Made by a program: the position numbers and the translations under genes | The notes under the pieces: model-generated | What the model saw: the letters and a program-made list of their open reading frames with translations, nothing else | Database searches by the model: none | What the model was told of the DNA's origin: nothing | Source: Alphaproteobacteria bacterium | GTDB taxonomy: Bacteria > Pseudomonadota > Alphaproteobacteria > Puniceispirillales > Marisalimonadaceae | Reading direction: 5' to 3' | DNA length: 17,530 bases | Assembly: GCA_016777645.1 (NCBI GenBank) | Contig: JADHRC010000020.1 | Location: 1-17,530, forward strand | Part shown: positions 6,615 to 14,624 of the stretch, piece after piece | Layout: the number at the start of each line of letters is the position of its first letter | Numbering within the stretch: position 1 is the first letter of the stretch

Positions 6615-7409
6615 ATGAAACAATATTTAGATTTATTAGATCATGTACTAAATAGCGGTAACCTCAAAGAAGATAGAACGGGAACCGGCACTCATTCTGT
6701 TTTTGGTTGGCAGATGAGGTTTGATTTAAAAGATGGGTTACCTTTGCTAACTACAAAAAAACTTCATTTAAGATCCATTATACATGAACTATTGTGGTTT
6801 ATTAAAGGTGATACCAATATATCGTATTTAAAAGAAAACAAAGTATCCATTTGGGATGAATGGGCTGACTCTAACGGTGATCTTGGCCCAGTTTACGGTA
6901 AACAATGGAGAAGTTGGGACACGCCAGATGGAAGAAAAATTGACCAACTAAATGACGTGATTAATCAAATTAAAAAAAACCCTAATTCCCGCAGGCTTAT
7001 TGTTTCTGCATGGAATCCATCTGATGTAGTATCTATGGCTTTGCCTCCCTGTCATTGCCTATTTCAGTTTTATGTTTCTGAAAATAAATTATCATGTCAA
7101 TTATATCAAAGAAGTGCAGATATTTTTTTAGGTGTTCCATTTAATATAGCTTCATATTCAATATTAACTCATATGATTGCAAATGTTACAGGTCTTTCAG
7201 TGGGTGATTTTGTCCACACTTTGGGAGATGCTCATATTTATACAAACCATTTTAATCAAGCAAAATTACAGTTATCAAGGTCTCCGAAAAAGTTACCCCA
7301 CTTAAAGTTCAAGAAAAAGTTTAATAGCATAAATGATTTTAAGTATGAAGACTTTGAATTAATGGGGTATGATCCACATCCAAATATTTCTGCTCCAGTA
7401 GCTGTCTAA
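6615..7409 (+). CDS. thyA: Thymidylate synthase
   Basis: Methylates dUMP to dTMP with 5,10-methylene-tetrahydrofolate, producing dihydrofolate that the next gene's product recycles. The chosen ATG at 6615 has GGAG six bases upstream and gives 264 residues, the same length as E. coli ThyA. A TTG at 6603 lies in the same frame but its extension contains the ribosome-binding site. Motifs in order are DRTGTGT near the N terminus, the nucleophile cysteine in LPPCHCLFQFYV, QLYQRSADIFLGVPFNIASY, HTLGDAHIYTNH and the C-terminal GYDPHPNISAPVAV. All match the classical ThyA family rather than the flavin-dependent ThyX. It is followed after one base by folA, so the pair is almost certainly cotranscribed and perhaps translationally coupled. 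Confidence 0.98.
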   Translation: MKQYLDLLDHVLNSGNLKEDRTGTGTHSVFGWQMRFDLKDGLPLLTTKKLHLRSIIHELLWFIKGDTNISYLKENKVSIWDEWADSNGDLGPVYGKQWRSWDTPDGRKIDQLNDVINQIKKNPNSRRLIVSAWNPSDVVSMALPPCHCLFQFYVSENKLSCQLYQRSADIFLGVPFNIASYSILTHMIANVTGLSVGDFVHTLGDAHIYTNHFNQAKLQLSRSPKKLPHLKFKKKFNSINDFKYEDFELMGYDPHPNISAPVAV

Positions 7410-7410
7410 A

Positions 7411-7959
7411 ATGATTGCAAAGATAGATTTGAAGTTTCCTATGGAATGTGTGGTAGCTTTGAACCAACATAGGATAATTGGTGATGGGAATAAATTATTA
7501 TGGCATCTACCTGGTGATTTAAAAAGATTAAAATCAATGACAATGGGAGCGCCCTTAATCATGGGTAGAAAAACCTGGGAATCTATTGGCAGGCCTCTTC
7601 CTGGAAGAGCAAATATAGTATTAACTCGTTCAAAATCTTATAATATGAGTGGTTCTATAGTGGTTAATTCTTTTGATAATGCCATAAGAAAAGCAGATGA
7701 ATGGATTGAAAATGAAAATTGTAATTCTAAAGAAATAACTCAAAAAAAAATTTATCTATTTGGTGGAGCAGAAATATATAAATTGGGGATAGACTATTGT
7801 GACGTAATACAAATGACTAAGGTTCACATTAATATAAATAAAGGTACAAAGTTTCCTGAACTTAATGATAAGGATTGGAAAAAAACTAAATTACAGCAAT
7901 TTAATAAAACTTTAGACTTCCCAGAGTTTAGTTACTGGCGTTACCAACGAGTTTTTTAA
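7411..7959 (+). CDS. folA: Dihydrofolate reductase
   Basis: Reduces dihydrofolate to tetrahydrofolate with NADPH, closing the cycle opened by ThyA. Visible motifs are VVALNQHRIIG, NKLLWHLPGDLKRLK with the substrate-binding acidic residue at D36, MGRKTWESIGRPLPGR, NIVLTRS, and the NADPH-binding segment IYLFGGAEIYKLG. The start is uncertain. ATG at 7411 follows the thyA stop by one base and gives 182 residues. ATG at 7441 gives 172 residues and places VVAL at the same distance from the start as in E. coli FolA, with GAAG about eight bases upstream. The protein is slightly longer than E. coli FolA (159) because of an insertion before IYLFGG. Its stop lies two bases from the stop of the convergent mrp gene. 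Confidence 0.95.
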   Translation: MIAKIDLKFPMECVVALNQHRIIGDGNKLLWHLPGDLKRLKSMTMGAPLIMGRKTWESIGRPLPGRANIVLTRSKSYNMSGSIVVNSFDNAIRKADEWIENENCNSKEITQKKIYLFGGAEIYKLGIDYCDVIQMTKVHININKGTKFPELNDKDWKKTKLQQFNKTLDFPEFSYWRYQRVF

Positions 7960-7961
7960 AT

Positions 7962-9032
7962 TTATTGTAAAATAGTGGGCATTGGTTTCCTTTGTTTTTC
8001 AATGCTTTTAGAAATTTGATTAGCAATCTGAAGATATATTTTTGAAATCAAATTATCTGGCTCTTGATACACAATCGGTTTTCCTTCATCAGAGCTCGTT
8101 CTTAATGATATATCTAAAGGTATCTCACTTAAGAAGGGAACTCCTAATTTTTCTGCTTCAGCTTTGGCACCACCATTTCCAAAAATATTATGTTTAGTGT
8201 CGCATATGTCACAAAGAAAATAACTCATATTCTCTATAATTCCTAAAATGGGAACGTTTACTTTTTTAAACATATTAAGCCCTTTTCTAGCATCTATTAA
8301 TGATAAATCTTGAGGGGTAGAAACGATAACTGCACCTGCAAGTTGAACTCTTTGGGACAATGTTAATTGAGCATCCCCGGTTCCTGGAGGCATATCAATA
8401 ATTAAAATATCTAGATTTTGCCAATCAACATCTCTAAGCAACTGTTCAATTGCGCTCATCACCATCGGGCCTCTCCATATAGTAGCAGTATCCTCTGGCA
8501 CTAAATATCCAATTGACATAGCTTGTAACCCAAAAGCATTGTGGGGGATAATTTTTTTGCCATTACTTTTCGGTTTAATACTAATTCCAGTTAGCTTTGG
8601 AAGACTTGGTCCATAAATATCAGCATCTAAAATCCCAACTTTATAATTTAATTTTAATAATGATAACGCTAAATTAATTGCAGTGGTTGATTTTCCTACA
8701 CCTCCCTTGCCACTAGCAATTGCAATGATGTGTGTTGCGGGTTTGAGAGTGGAGTTATTTTGTTGATTTTTCCCCTTATTAAGGTTGTGAGAAGTTAAAA
8801 TAATTGAAACTTTATTAATTTCTGGAATTAACAATAATTTATTTTCGATCATTTGTTTAATTTCATTTGATTCTTTAAGTTGTTCAGGTAAAAGCTCAAG
8901 AGTAAAAGTTAGAGTATTTTCTTTTAACTCCAATCCGCTAATCATCTTTGCGCCAAGAATATTGGTTGTTTGATCTTTTAGAGTAATAGAGCTTAAAATT
9001 TTATTTATTTCTTCTAATTTTTTGTCATTCAT
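7962..9032 (-). CDS. mrp: Mrp/ApbC family Fe-S cluster carrier ATPase
   Basis: P-loop ATPase that binds a 4Fe-4S cluster and hands it to target proteins; a plausible client here is the 4Fe-4S class I fumarase. The 356 residues split into an N-terminal MIP18/DUF59-type domain (about 1-80), a low-complexity Asn/Lys linker (about 84-98) and the ATPase domain. The ATPase domain has a deviant Walker A GKGGVGKST at 108-116, DADIYGPSLP at 136-145, IIDMPPGTGD at 211-220, and STPQDLSLIDARKG. The cluster-binding CxxC is C274/C277 in YFLCDICD. The ATG at 9032 opens directly into the N-terminal domain. It is convergent with folA and divergent from hflK. Confidence 0.95.
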   Translation of the reverse strand: MNDKKLEEINKILSSITLKDQTTNILGAKMISGLELKENTLTFTLELLPEQLKESNEIKQMIENKLLLIPEINKVSIILTSHNLNKGKNQQNNSTLKPATHIIAIASGKGGVGKSTTAINLALSLLKLNYKVGILDADIYGPSLPKLTGISIKPKSNGKKIIPHNAFGLQAMSIGYLVPEDTATIWRGPMVMSAIEQLLRDVDWQNLDILIIDMPPGTGDAQLTLSQRVQLAGAVIVSTPQDLSLIDARKGLNMFKKVNVPILGIIENMSYFLCDICDTKHNIFGNGGAKAEAEKLGVPFLSEIPLDISLRTSSDEGKPIVYQEPDNLISKIYLQIANQISKSIEKQRKPMPTILQ

Positions 9033-9070
9033 TAAGTATACCTAGAAATAATTTTGAATAGAGGTTGAAA

Positions 9071-9076
9071 TATAAT
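9071..9076 (+). promoter_or_regulatory. Possible -10 box for hflK-hflC
   Basis: A perfect TATAAT lies 79 bases before hflK in the 123-base gap shared with the divergent mrp. No well-spaced -35 was found. On the other strand the same bases read ATTATA, part of a TATTAT that could serve mrp. Confidence 0.3.
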
Positions 9077-9155
9077 ACTGTAATGCAAATATCATATTCA
9101 TTAACTAAAGTAATTCAATCTTAATAAGAAAAATCAAACCATTGGAGCTCCTTGC

Positions 9156-10250
9156 ATGATTATAAATAACATTAATGATAACGGATCTGGACCCTGGGGA
9201 AGTGGGGGTGGAAATAATCCATGGGGGAAAAGACCAAGCTCTAATGGAACCCCGCCTGATGTTGATAAAATGCTTAGAGAAGGCAAGGAAAAATTTAAAA
9301 AAATGATGCCTACTGGATTCGGTGGTGGTAAAGGCTTAATAATACTTCTATTTATACTATTAGGTTTATGGTTGATGACTGGTATTTATAGAGTGAACCC
9401 ACAAGAACAAGGAGTTGTTATGAGGTTTGGTGAATGGGTAAGAACTACTCCGCCTGGTTTGCACTATCATCTGCCAACACCCATAGAAAAGGTAATTACG
9501 CCTGATGTTACAAGAGATAATAGAATTGAAATTGGATACAGATCTTTTGGTGCAGGTACATCAAACAGAAGAGATGTACCTGATGAATCAAAGATGATTA
9601 CAGGAGATGAAAATAATATTGACATAGATTTTGTAGTATTTTGGAAAATTGCGGACGCTGGGGCTTATCTGTTTAATATTCAAGATCCTCCTGAAACCGT
9701 TAAGGTAGCTGCTCAATCAGTTATGAGAGACATTATTGGTCAAACAAAAATTCAAACAGCTCTTACTGGAGGAAGACAAGAAATACAAGTTAAAGCCAAG
9801 AACATGCTCCAAGAACTTTTAAATGAATACCAAGCAGGTGTCGAAATTCGAAATGTTCAATTATTATCCGTTAACCCTCCAGCTGAAGTTATTGACGCTT
9901 TTAATGATGTTCAAAGAGCAAGGCAAGATAGAGACACCTTAATTAACGAAGCTGAAGCTTTTAGAAACGACATTGTTCCAAGAGCAAGGGGTGAAGCTGC
10001 TCAATTAATTTCAGAAGCTGAAGCTTATGCAAGTGAAGTTGTTAACAGAGCTAAGGGTGACGCTGATAGATTTAACTCTATTTACACAAGTTATAAGCTT
10101 AATCCTGAAGTGACTAAGTCTCGAATTTATTTGGAAACCATGGAAAAAGTTTTTTCTAACGTTAAAAAAATTATAATGGATAAATCTGCAAGCACCTCTG
10201 GTGTTGTTCCTTATCTACCTCTAGATCAATTAAAACAAAAGGGTAACTAA
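9156..10250 (+). CDS. hflK: HflK, subunit of the FtsH-regulating HflKC membrane complex
   Basis: An SPFH (band-7) protein anchored in the inner membrane with most of its mass in the periplasm. With HflC it forms a large cage around the FtsH protease and modulates its action on membrane proteins. The 364 residues begin with a Gly/Asn/Trp-rich cytoplasmic tail (PWGSGGGNNPWG at 13-24), then one transmembrane helix (about 58-78) and the SPFH domain from RVNPQEQGVVMRFGEW (about 79-94) onward. A long charged helical segment follows (about 250-310, including GEAAQLISEAEAYASEV). The ATG at 9156 has GGAG eight bases upstream. hflC starts two bases after its stop, so the two are cotranscribed. Confidence 0.96.
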   Translation: MIINNINDNGSGPWGSGGGNNPWGKRPSSNGTPPDVDKMLREGKEKFKKMMPTGFGGGKGLIILLFILLGLWLMTGIYRVNPQEQGVVMRFGEWVRTTPPGLHYHLPTPIEKVITPDVTRDNRIEIGYRSFGAGTSNRRDVPDESKMITGDENNIDIDFVVFWKIADAGAYLFNIQDPPETVKVAAQSVMRDIIGQTKIQTALTGGRQEIQVKAKNMLQELLNEYQAGVEIRNVQLLSVNPPAEVIDAFNDVQRARQDRDTLINEAEAFRNDIVPRARGEAAQLISEAEAYASEVVNRAKGDADRFNSIYTSYKLNPEVTKSRIYLETMEKVFSNVKKIIMDKSASTSGVVPYLPLDQLKQKGN

Positions 10251-10252
10251 TA

Positions 10253-11122
10253 ATGTCTTCTTATAAAATTCTATCAGGTGCCAGTGTTCTTGTAGTTCTC
10301 TTTGGCTTGTTAAGTTCTTTCTTCATAGTTGATCAAACACAACAGGCTTTAGTACTTCAATTTGGAGAGCCTAAAAGATTAGTTAATAAACCTGGTTTTA
10401 ACTTTAAAATTCCATTCATACAAGAAGTTACTTTTTTTGAAAAAAGAGTTCTATCGCTTGTATCTCAAGATTCTGAAGAGGTAATATTGGCTGATCAAAA
10501 GAGATTAGAGGTGGATACTTATTCCAGATTTAAGATAGTTGACCCATTATTATTTTTCCAAACAGTTAGAAGTGAGTTTGGTGCAAGGCAAAGGTTAGAT
10601 TCAATTATTGATTCCTCAGTGAGAAGAGTTTTTGGAAGTTATGAACTTACTGCTATTTTATCCGATGCCAGGACTGAAATTGTTAAAGATATTTCCGAAG
10701 AAGTTAATACCATAATTAAGAGACTTGGAATGGAAATAATCGATGTCAGAATTAGAAGAGCTGATTATCCTGAAGCAACAAGTCAAAACATATTTAATAG
10801 AATGAAAACAGAAAGACAACAAGAAGCAAAAGAGTTTAGAGCAGAAGGTGCTGAAGAAGCTCAAAAAATTAGAGCTAATGCAGATAAACAAAGAGTGGTT
10901 CTTGTAGCAGAAAGTAAAAGAAAAGCTGAGGCATTAAGAGGTGATGGCGATGGTGAAGCTATTAAAATTTATTCGGATGCTTTTGGTCAGGATGAGAACT
11001 TTTTTAAATTTTATCGATCTATGCTTGCTTATGAGAATACGTTTACTGATGAAGGAACTACAATGTTGCTTAGTCCAGACAGTGATTTTTTTAGTTTTTT
11101 TGGTAATCAGAGTGGAAAATAA
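10253..11122 (+). CDS. hflC: HflC, partner of HflK
   Basis: Second SPFH subunit of the HflKC complex that surrounds FtsH in the inner membrane. The 289 residues have an N-terminal transmembrane helix (about 7-26), then VDQTQQALVLQFGEP and the SPFH domain. RRADYPEATSQNIFNRMKTE leads into a Glu/Arg/Ala-rich helical segment (about 180-235, including AEGAEEAQKIRANADKQ). A C-terminal segment starts at FFKFYRSMLAYE. It starts two bases after hflK, the usual arrangement for the pair. A 91-base gap separates it from degP; there TTGAGC (from about 11149) and TATGAA might form a weak promoter, but I could not settle on one. Confidence 0.96.
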   Translation: MSSYKILSGASVLVVLFGLLSSFFIVDQTQQALVLQFGEPKRLVNKPGFNFKIPFIQEVTFFEKRVLSLVSQDSEEVILADQKRLEVDTYSRFKIVDPLLFFQTVRSEFGARQRLDSIIDSSVRRVFGSYELTAILSDARTEIVKDISEEVNTIIKRLGMEIIDVRIRRADYPEATSQNIFNRMKTERQQEAKEFRAEGAEEAQKIRANADKQRVVLVAESKRKAEALRGDGDGEAIKIYSDAFGQDENFFKFYRSMLAYENTFTDEGTTMLLSPDSDFFSFFGNQSGK

Positions 11123-11213
11123 ATTCAATTAATGTGGATGTTATTTCTTTGAGCCATAAAACTGCCTTTTTTCTGAGTATGAATAAAAATTAAATTATTT
11201 TGATGGTGTTGTT

Positions 11214-12644
11214 ATGTCCTTAATTAAAAAACTTAGTTGTGCTTTTTCAATTAATATTTTTGTTATATTTTTTGCAGTTAATATTTCTCATGCTAAAAGT
11301 GCACCTGATAGTTTTGCTGATCTTGCTGAAAAACTTAGCCCTTCTGTTGTAAATATATCAACCACTACAGTAATTGAGGACAAATCAAGGCAAATGCCTT
11401 CCTTTCCTCCTGGATCACCATTTGAAGAGTTTTTTAAACAATTTGATCAACCTGGTGGTAAAAAAAGAAAGGCTCAATCTTTAGGTTCTGGTTTTATAAT
11501 TGATGAAACAGGATACGTTATAACTAATAATCATGTGATAGATAATGCTGAGAAAATCATGGTAATATTATATGACGACACCTCTTTTGAAGCCACAGTT
11601 GTTGGAAAAGATCCAAAAACTGATGTAGCTTTACTTAAAATAGACCCAAAAAAAACTAAATTAAAAGCTGTAAAATTTGGTGACTCTAACAATCTTAGAG
11701 TGGGTGATTGGGTTATGGCAATTGGAAATCCTTTTGGGTTTGGAGGTACCGTCACGGCAGGTATTGTTTCAGCTAGAGGCAGAAATTTATCTGGATCATA
11801 TGATGATTACATTCAAACAGATGCGTCTATTAACAGAGGAAATTCAGGAGGCCCTTTGTTTGATATGAAAGGTAATGTTGTTGGTATAAATACGGCAATA
11901 TTTTCTCAATCTGGTGGATCTGTTGGAATAGGATTTGCAGTATCTTCCAATCTTGCAAAGCAAGTTACAGACCAACTTAAGCAATACGGAAGAACTAAAA
12001 GAGGGTGGCTTGGTGTTCTAATTCAAGAAATAACTCAGGAAATAGCTGATAGTTTAGGTATGAAATCTGCTAAAGGAGCTTTGGTTTCTTCTGCGACTGA
12101 AGGTGGTCCAGCAGAAAAAGCAGGTGTGAAAACTGGTGATGTTATTTTGAAGTTTAATGATATAGAAATTGAAAGCATGAAAGAACTTCCTAAAGTGGTG
12201 GCAGGCACTCCTGTTGGTAAATCTGTACCCTTAGTTATTCTTAGAAATGGTAAAGAGTTAACGCTTAATGTTGTATTGGGTGAATTAGAATTAGCTGAAA
12301 AAGAAAACCTAATTGGTCAAGCTAACAATTCTGGTAGTGACTCAAAAGAGTATGAAAAATTAGGTTTTGTAGCTGAAGAATTAAATTCTTCAAATAAGTC
12401 TAAGTTTAACATTAAAGATGTTGATAAAGGTATAGTAATAACTTCTGTAAAAGAAGAAAGTCCTGCGCAAGCTGCTGGTATTGTAGCTGGTATGGTAATA
12501 GTTAGAGTTGGGCAAGTTGAGGTTAATTCGTTAATTGTAATTGATCAAGCTTTACAAAGTGCTATCAAACAAAAAAGAAAAGCCTTACTCTTTTTAGTCA
12601 AAGTTGAAAATGGTACTAGGTTTGTTGCTATTGAATTGAAATAG
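11214..12644 (+). CDS. degP: Periplasmic serine protease DegP/HtrA family (Do)
   Basis: ATP-independent protease and chaperone for misfolded periplasmic proteins. The 476 residues begin with a signal peptide: KK near the start, a hydrophobic stretch at about 10-24, and a likely cut after SHA27. The trypsin-like domain carries the triad H107 (TNNHVID), D137 (KTDVALL) and S211 (RGNSGGPLFD). A Q-linker-like insert rich in Pro and Phe (about 60-80) resembles the LA loop. Two PDZ domains follow, at about 263-355 (RGWLGV onward) and 385-470 (GIVITSVKEESPAQAAGI). Two PDZ domains indicate the DegP/DegQ type rather than DegS. It lies downstream of hflK-hflC, a common alphaproteobacterial order linking membrane and periplasmic quality control. 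Its ribosome-binding site is weak. Confidence 0.95.
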   Translation: MSLIKKLSCAFSINIFVIFFAVNISHAKSAPDSFADLAEKLSPSVVNISTTTVIEDKSRQMPSFPPGSPFEEFFKQFDQPGGKKRKAQSLGSGFIIDETGYVITNNHVIDNAEKIMVILYDDTSFEATVVGKDPKTDVALLKIDPKKTKLKAVKFGDSNNLRVGDWVMAIGNPFGFGGTVTAGIVSARGRNLSGSYDDYIQTDASINRGNSGGPLFDMKGNVVGINTAIFSQSGGSVGIGFAVSSNLAKQVTDQLKQYGRTKRGWLGVLIQEITQEIADSLGMKSAKGALVSSATEGGPAEKAGVKTGDVILKFNDIEIESMKELPKVVAGTPVGKSVPLVILRNGKELTLNVVLGELELAEKENLIGQANNSGSDSKEYEKLGFVAEELNSSNKSKFNIKDVDKGIVITSVKEESPAQAAGIVAGMVIVRVGQVEVNSLIVIDQALQSAIKQKRKALLFLVKVENGTRFVAIELK

Positions 12645-12651
12645 TACTCTA

Positions 12652-13566
12652 TTATGTTGAGTTAATTTCTTTGTCTGAATAACCTTGTGCATAAAGTAAA
12701 CCCAAGAGATTGGTGTGCTTGAAATGTAAATCAGCAATTTGATTGAGAGCTTTTTTGCCATTAAATGCTACCCCCATTCCAGATTTGATTATCATGTCGA
12801 TATCATTAGCTCCATCGCCTACACAAATTGAATCTTCAGGACTAAGATTATTCTTATTTAAATAATCGTTTAGATAATTAAGCTTAGCTTGATTATCTAG
12901 GATTGGTTCATTAACCCTTCCATTTAAAATTTTTTTATTTTGATTGTTTAAGAAATATTGAAGCGAATTGGCGTGAGTGAAGTCAAAATCTAATATTTTT
13001 TTTAAATAATCAGTCAAAAAAGTGAATCCACCGGATACTAATACAGTGATAGCTCCATTATGTTTCATTGTTTTTATTAATTCTTTGGCACCATCATTAA
13101 TTTTAATGTTTTCTTGTAATCTTTCTAAAATTTCAAACGATACACCTTGAAGCATTGACACTCTTTCAATTAGTGCTTTTTTAAAGTCAATTTTACCTTC
13201 CATAGCTTCTTTAGTAATTTGTGCTATTTCCTTATTTTTACCAATCATCTTCGCGAGCTCATCTAAGCTTTCTTCTTGGATAATTGTGCTATCCATATCG
13301 GCTAAGAGTAATTTTTTTTTTCTTTTATTTTTGGATTTTATGATATTCGCATCAAACTTATTTTGAGCTTTCAAATCTGTAATAAAACTTAATATTTTAT
13401 AAGGAATATCATTTGTTGGTAAATCCCATTCATATGCTTTATTAAAGCTCAATTCATTATATTGAATTTTGGCATTAAAGAGTTTTTGAATTTCGTTAGA
13501 AACAAAATTTAAATTATCTAAATTTATTTTTTGATTTGTAGTATTTGATATTAATATATAAGTCAT
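12652..13566 (-). CDS. serB: Phosphoserine phosphatase
   Basis: Hydrolyses O-phosphoserine to L-serine, the last step of serine synthesis; a cytoplasmic HAD-family enzyme. The 304 residues have an N-terminal regulatory-type region (about 1-83) and the catalytic HAD domain. The motifs are LLADMDSTIIQEES with nucleophile D90 and acid/base D92, VSGGFTFLTDYL (motif II serine), the lysine of QAKLNYL, and the Mg2+ motif CVGDGANDIDM. The DSTIIQEESLDELA segment with glutamate is characteristic of SerB. The ATG at 13566 is only 23 bases from the start of divergent miaA. Its stop is seven bases from the stop of degP. A Lys-rich run (about 78-85) just before the catalytic domain is a lineage-specific linker. 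Confidence 0.95.
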   Translation of the reverse strand: MTYILISNTTNQKINLDNLNFVSNEIQKLFNAKIQYNELSFNKAYEWDLPTNDIPYKILSFITDLKAQNKFDANIIKSKNKRKKKLLLADMDSTIIQEESLDELAKMIGKNKEIAQITKEAMEGKIDFKKALIERVSMLQGVSFEILERLQENIKINDGAKELIKTMKHNGAITVLVSGGFTFLTDYLKKILDFDFTHANSLQYFLNNQNKKILNGRVNEPILDNQAKLNYLNDYLNKNNLSPEDSICVGDGANDIDMIIKSGMGVAFNGKKALNQIADLHFKHTNLLGLLYAQGYSDKEINST

Positions 13567-13589
13567 TAAATTTTACATATATTAATGTT

Positions 13590-14519
13590 ATGGATATGTC
13601 TAGCACCTTCAATTTTGAAAAAATATTTAATCTGTTCTCCAAAAATCTTTGTTGGAAAAATGATGTGATTATAATTGCTGGACCTACTTGTGTTGGTAAA
13701 TCTGTAATAGCTTTAGAACTGGCAAAAAAAATCAATGGCGCGATTTTAAATGCAGATTCAGTCCAAGTTTACAAAGATCTTAAGTTATTATCGGCAAGGC
13801 CATCTGATAAAGACAAACAAAATATACCACATTTTTTATATGGTTATGTTGATGCGTGGATAAATTACTCTGTTGCTAATTGGCTAGTGGATTTAAAAGG
13901 TGCACTTAAAAAAGTTGAAGTACTTAATAAAGTACCAATAATAGTTGGTGGATCTGGATTGTACATTAACGCTATTATAAATGGAATGACCAAAATACCC
14001 AATATCTCAGTAAAGAATAAACAACTAGCTTTGACCAAATTTGATGAAATTGGCTATAAAAAATTTAAGGAATTAAATGATGAAATTGATCCTGATTTTG
14101 TAAAAGTTAATAGTGATCAACAGAGACTGATAAGAGCTTACAGTGTTTTTCTTGAAACAAAAAAAAATATGACATTTTGGTACAAGCAACCTCGTGAAGA
14201 TAAATTAGAAAAAAAGATATTCTCTATCCTTGTGAAATCTGAAAGAGAGTTAATTTATAAAAATTGTGATTTAAGATTTGATAATATGCTTGCAAGCGGT
14301 GCCATTTCAGAAGTTGAGTTTTTGTGGAAAAACAAAGTTGATCGATCTCTTCCTATTGCAAAATGCCTAGGTGTTAAATGGTTGCTGCATTATTTAGATG
14401 ATTTAATGTCGTATGAAGATGCTGTTAAACTCAGTAAAAGAGATACACGACGCTTTGTCAAAAGACAGTTCACGTGGTTTTCTCATAATTTTATTCCAAC
14501 AAAGACTGTTTATTTATAA
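13590..14519 (+). CDS. miaA: tRNA dimethylallyltransferase
   Basis: Transfers a dimethylallyl group to adenine 37 of tRNAs that read codons starting with U, the first step to ms2i6A. The P-loop GPTCVGKS is followed by NADSVQVYKDL with the catalytic aspartate, SARPSDKDKQNIPHFLYGY, IIVGGSGLYINAIINGM, and the C-terminal KRDTRRFVKRQFTWF. With ATG at 13590 the protein has 309 residues. The ATG at 13596 (307 residues) is equally possible, while a TTG at 13545 would overlap the divergent serB and adds nothing conserved. Even so, about 25 residues precede the first beta strand, more than is usual. Cys-Val in the P-loop replaces the common Ala-Ser. No clear ribosome-binding site is seen. Confidence 0.93.
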   Translation: MDMSSTFNFEKIFNLFSKNLCWKNDVIIIAGPTCVGKSVIALELAKKINGAILNADSVQVYKDLKLLSARPSDKDKQNIPHFLYGYVDAWINYSVANWLVDLKGALKKVEVLNKVPIIVGGSGLYINAIINGMTKIPNISVKNKQLALTKFDEIGYKKFKELNDEIDPDFVKVNSDQQRLIRAYSVFLETKKNMTFWYKQPREDKLEKKIFSILVKSERELIYKNCDLRFDNMLASGAISEVEFLWKNKVDRSLPIAKCLGVKWLLHYLDDLMSYEDAVKLSKRDTRRFVKRQFTWFSHNFIPTKTVYL

Positions 14520-14624
14520 TATAATTTCATAAAACATAATATTTTTATAATTTTATATTATAAAGTTGACTGTTCTTAATAAACTTGTTAACCAAAGTCT
14601 TTATAAATTTTTTGGAATTTTCTT
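14520..14624 (+). promoter_or_regulatory. ilvB upstream region with possible -35 box
   Basis: A 105-base, almost GC-free gap. TTGACT (14566-14571) is a good -35 hexamer, but the -10 at normal spacing (TTAACC or TAACCA) is weak. An AT-only inverted repeat of seven bases (ATAATAT/ATATTAT) lies just after miaA. No leader peptide with runs of Leu, Ile or Val codons and no attenuator hairpin is visible, so ilv regulation by classical attenuation is not supported here. Confidence 0.3.

Noticed and set aside
10658..11132. Several short open frames on both strands within hflC
   Set aside because: Shadows of hflC; composition is Phe/Ser/Cys- or Met/Leu-rich junk with no domain.
13545..13589. Upstream TTG start for miaA
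   Set aside because: Would extend miaA across the divergent serB start with no conserved residues and no ribosome-binding site.
14520..14624. Possible leader-peptide attenuator for the ilv operon
   Set aside because: No small frame rich in branched-chain codons and no GC-containing terminator/antiterminator pair could be found.
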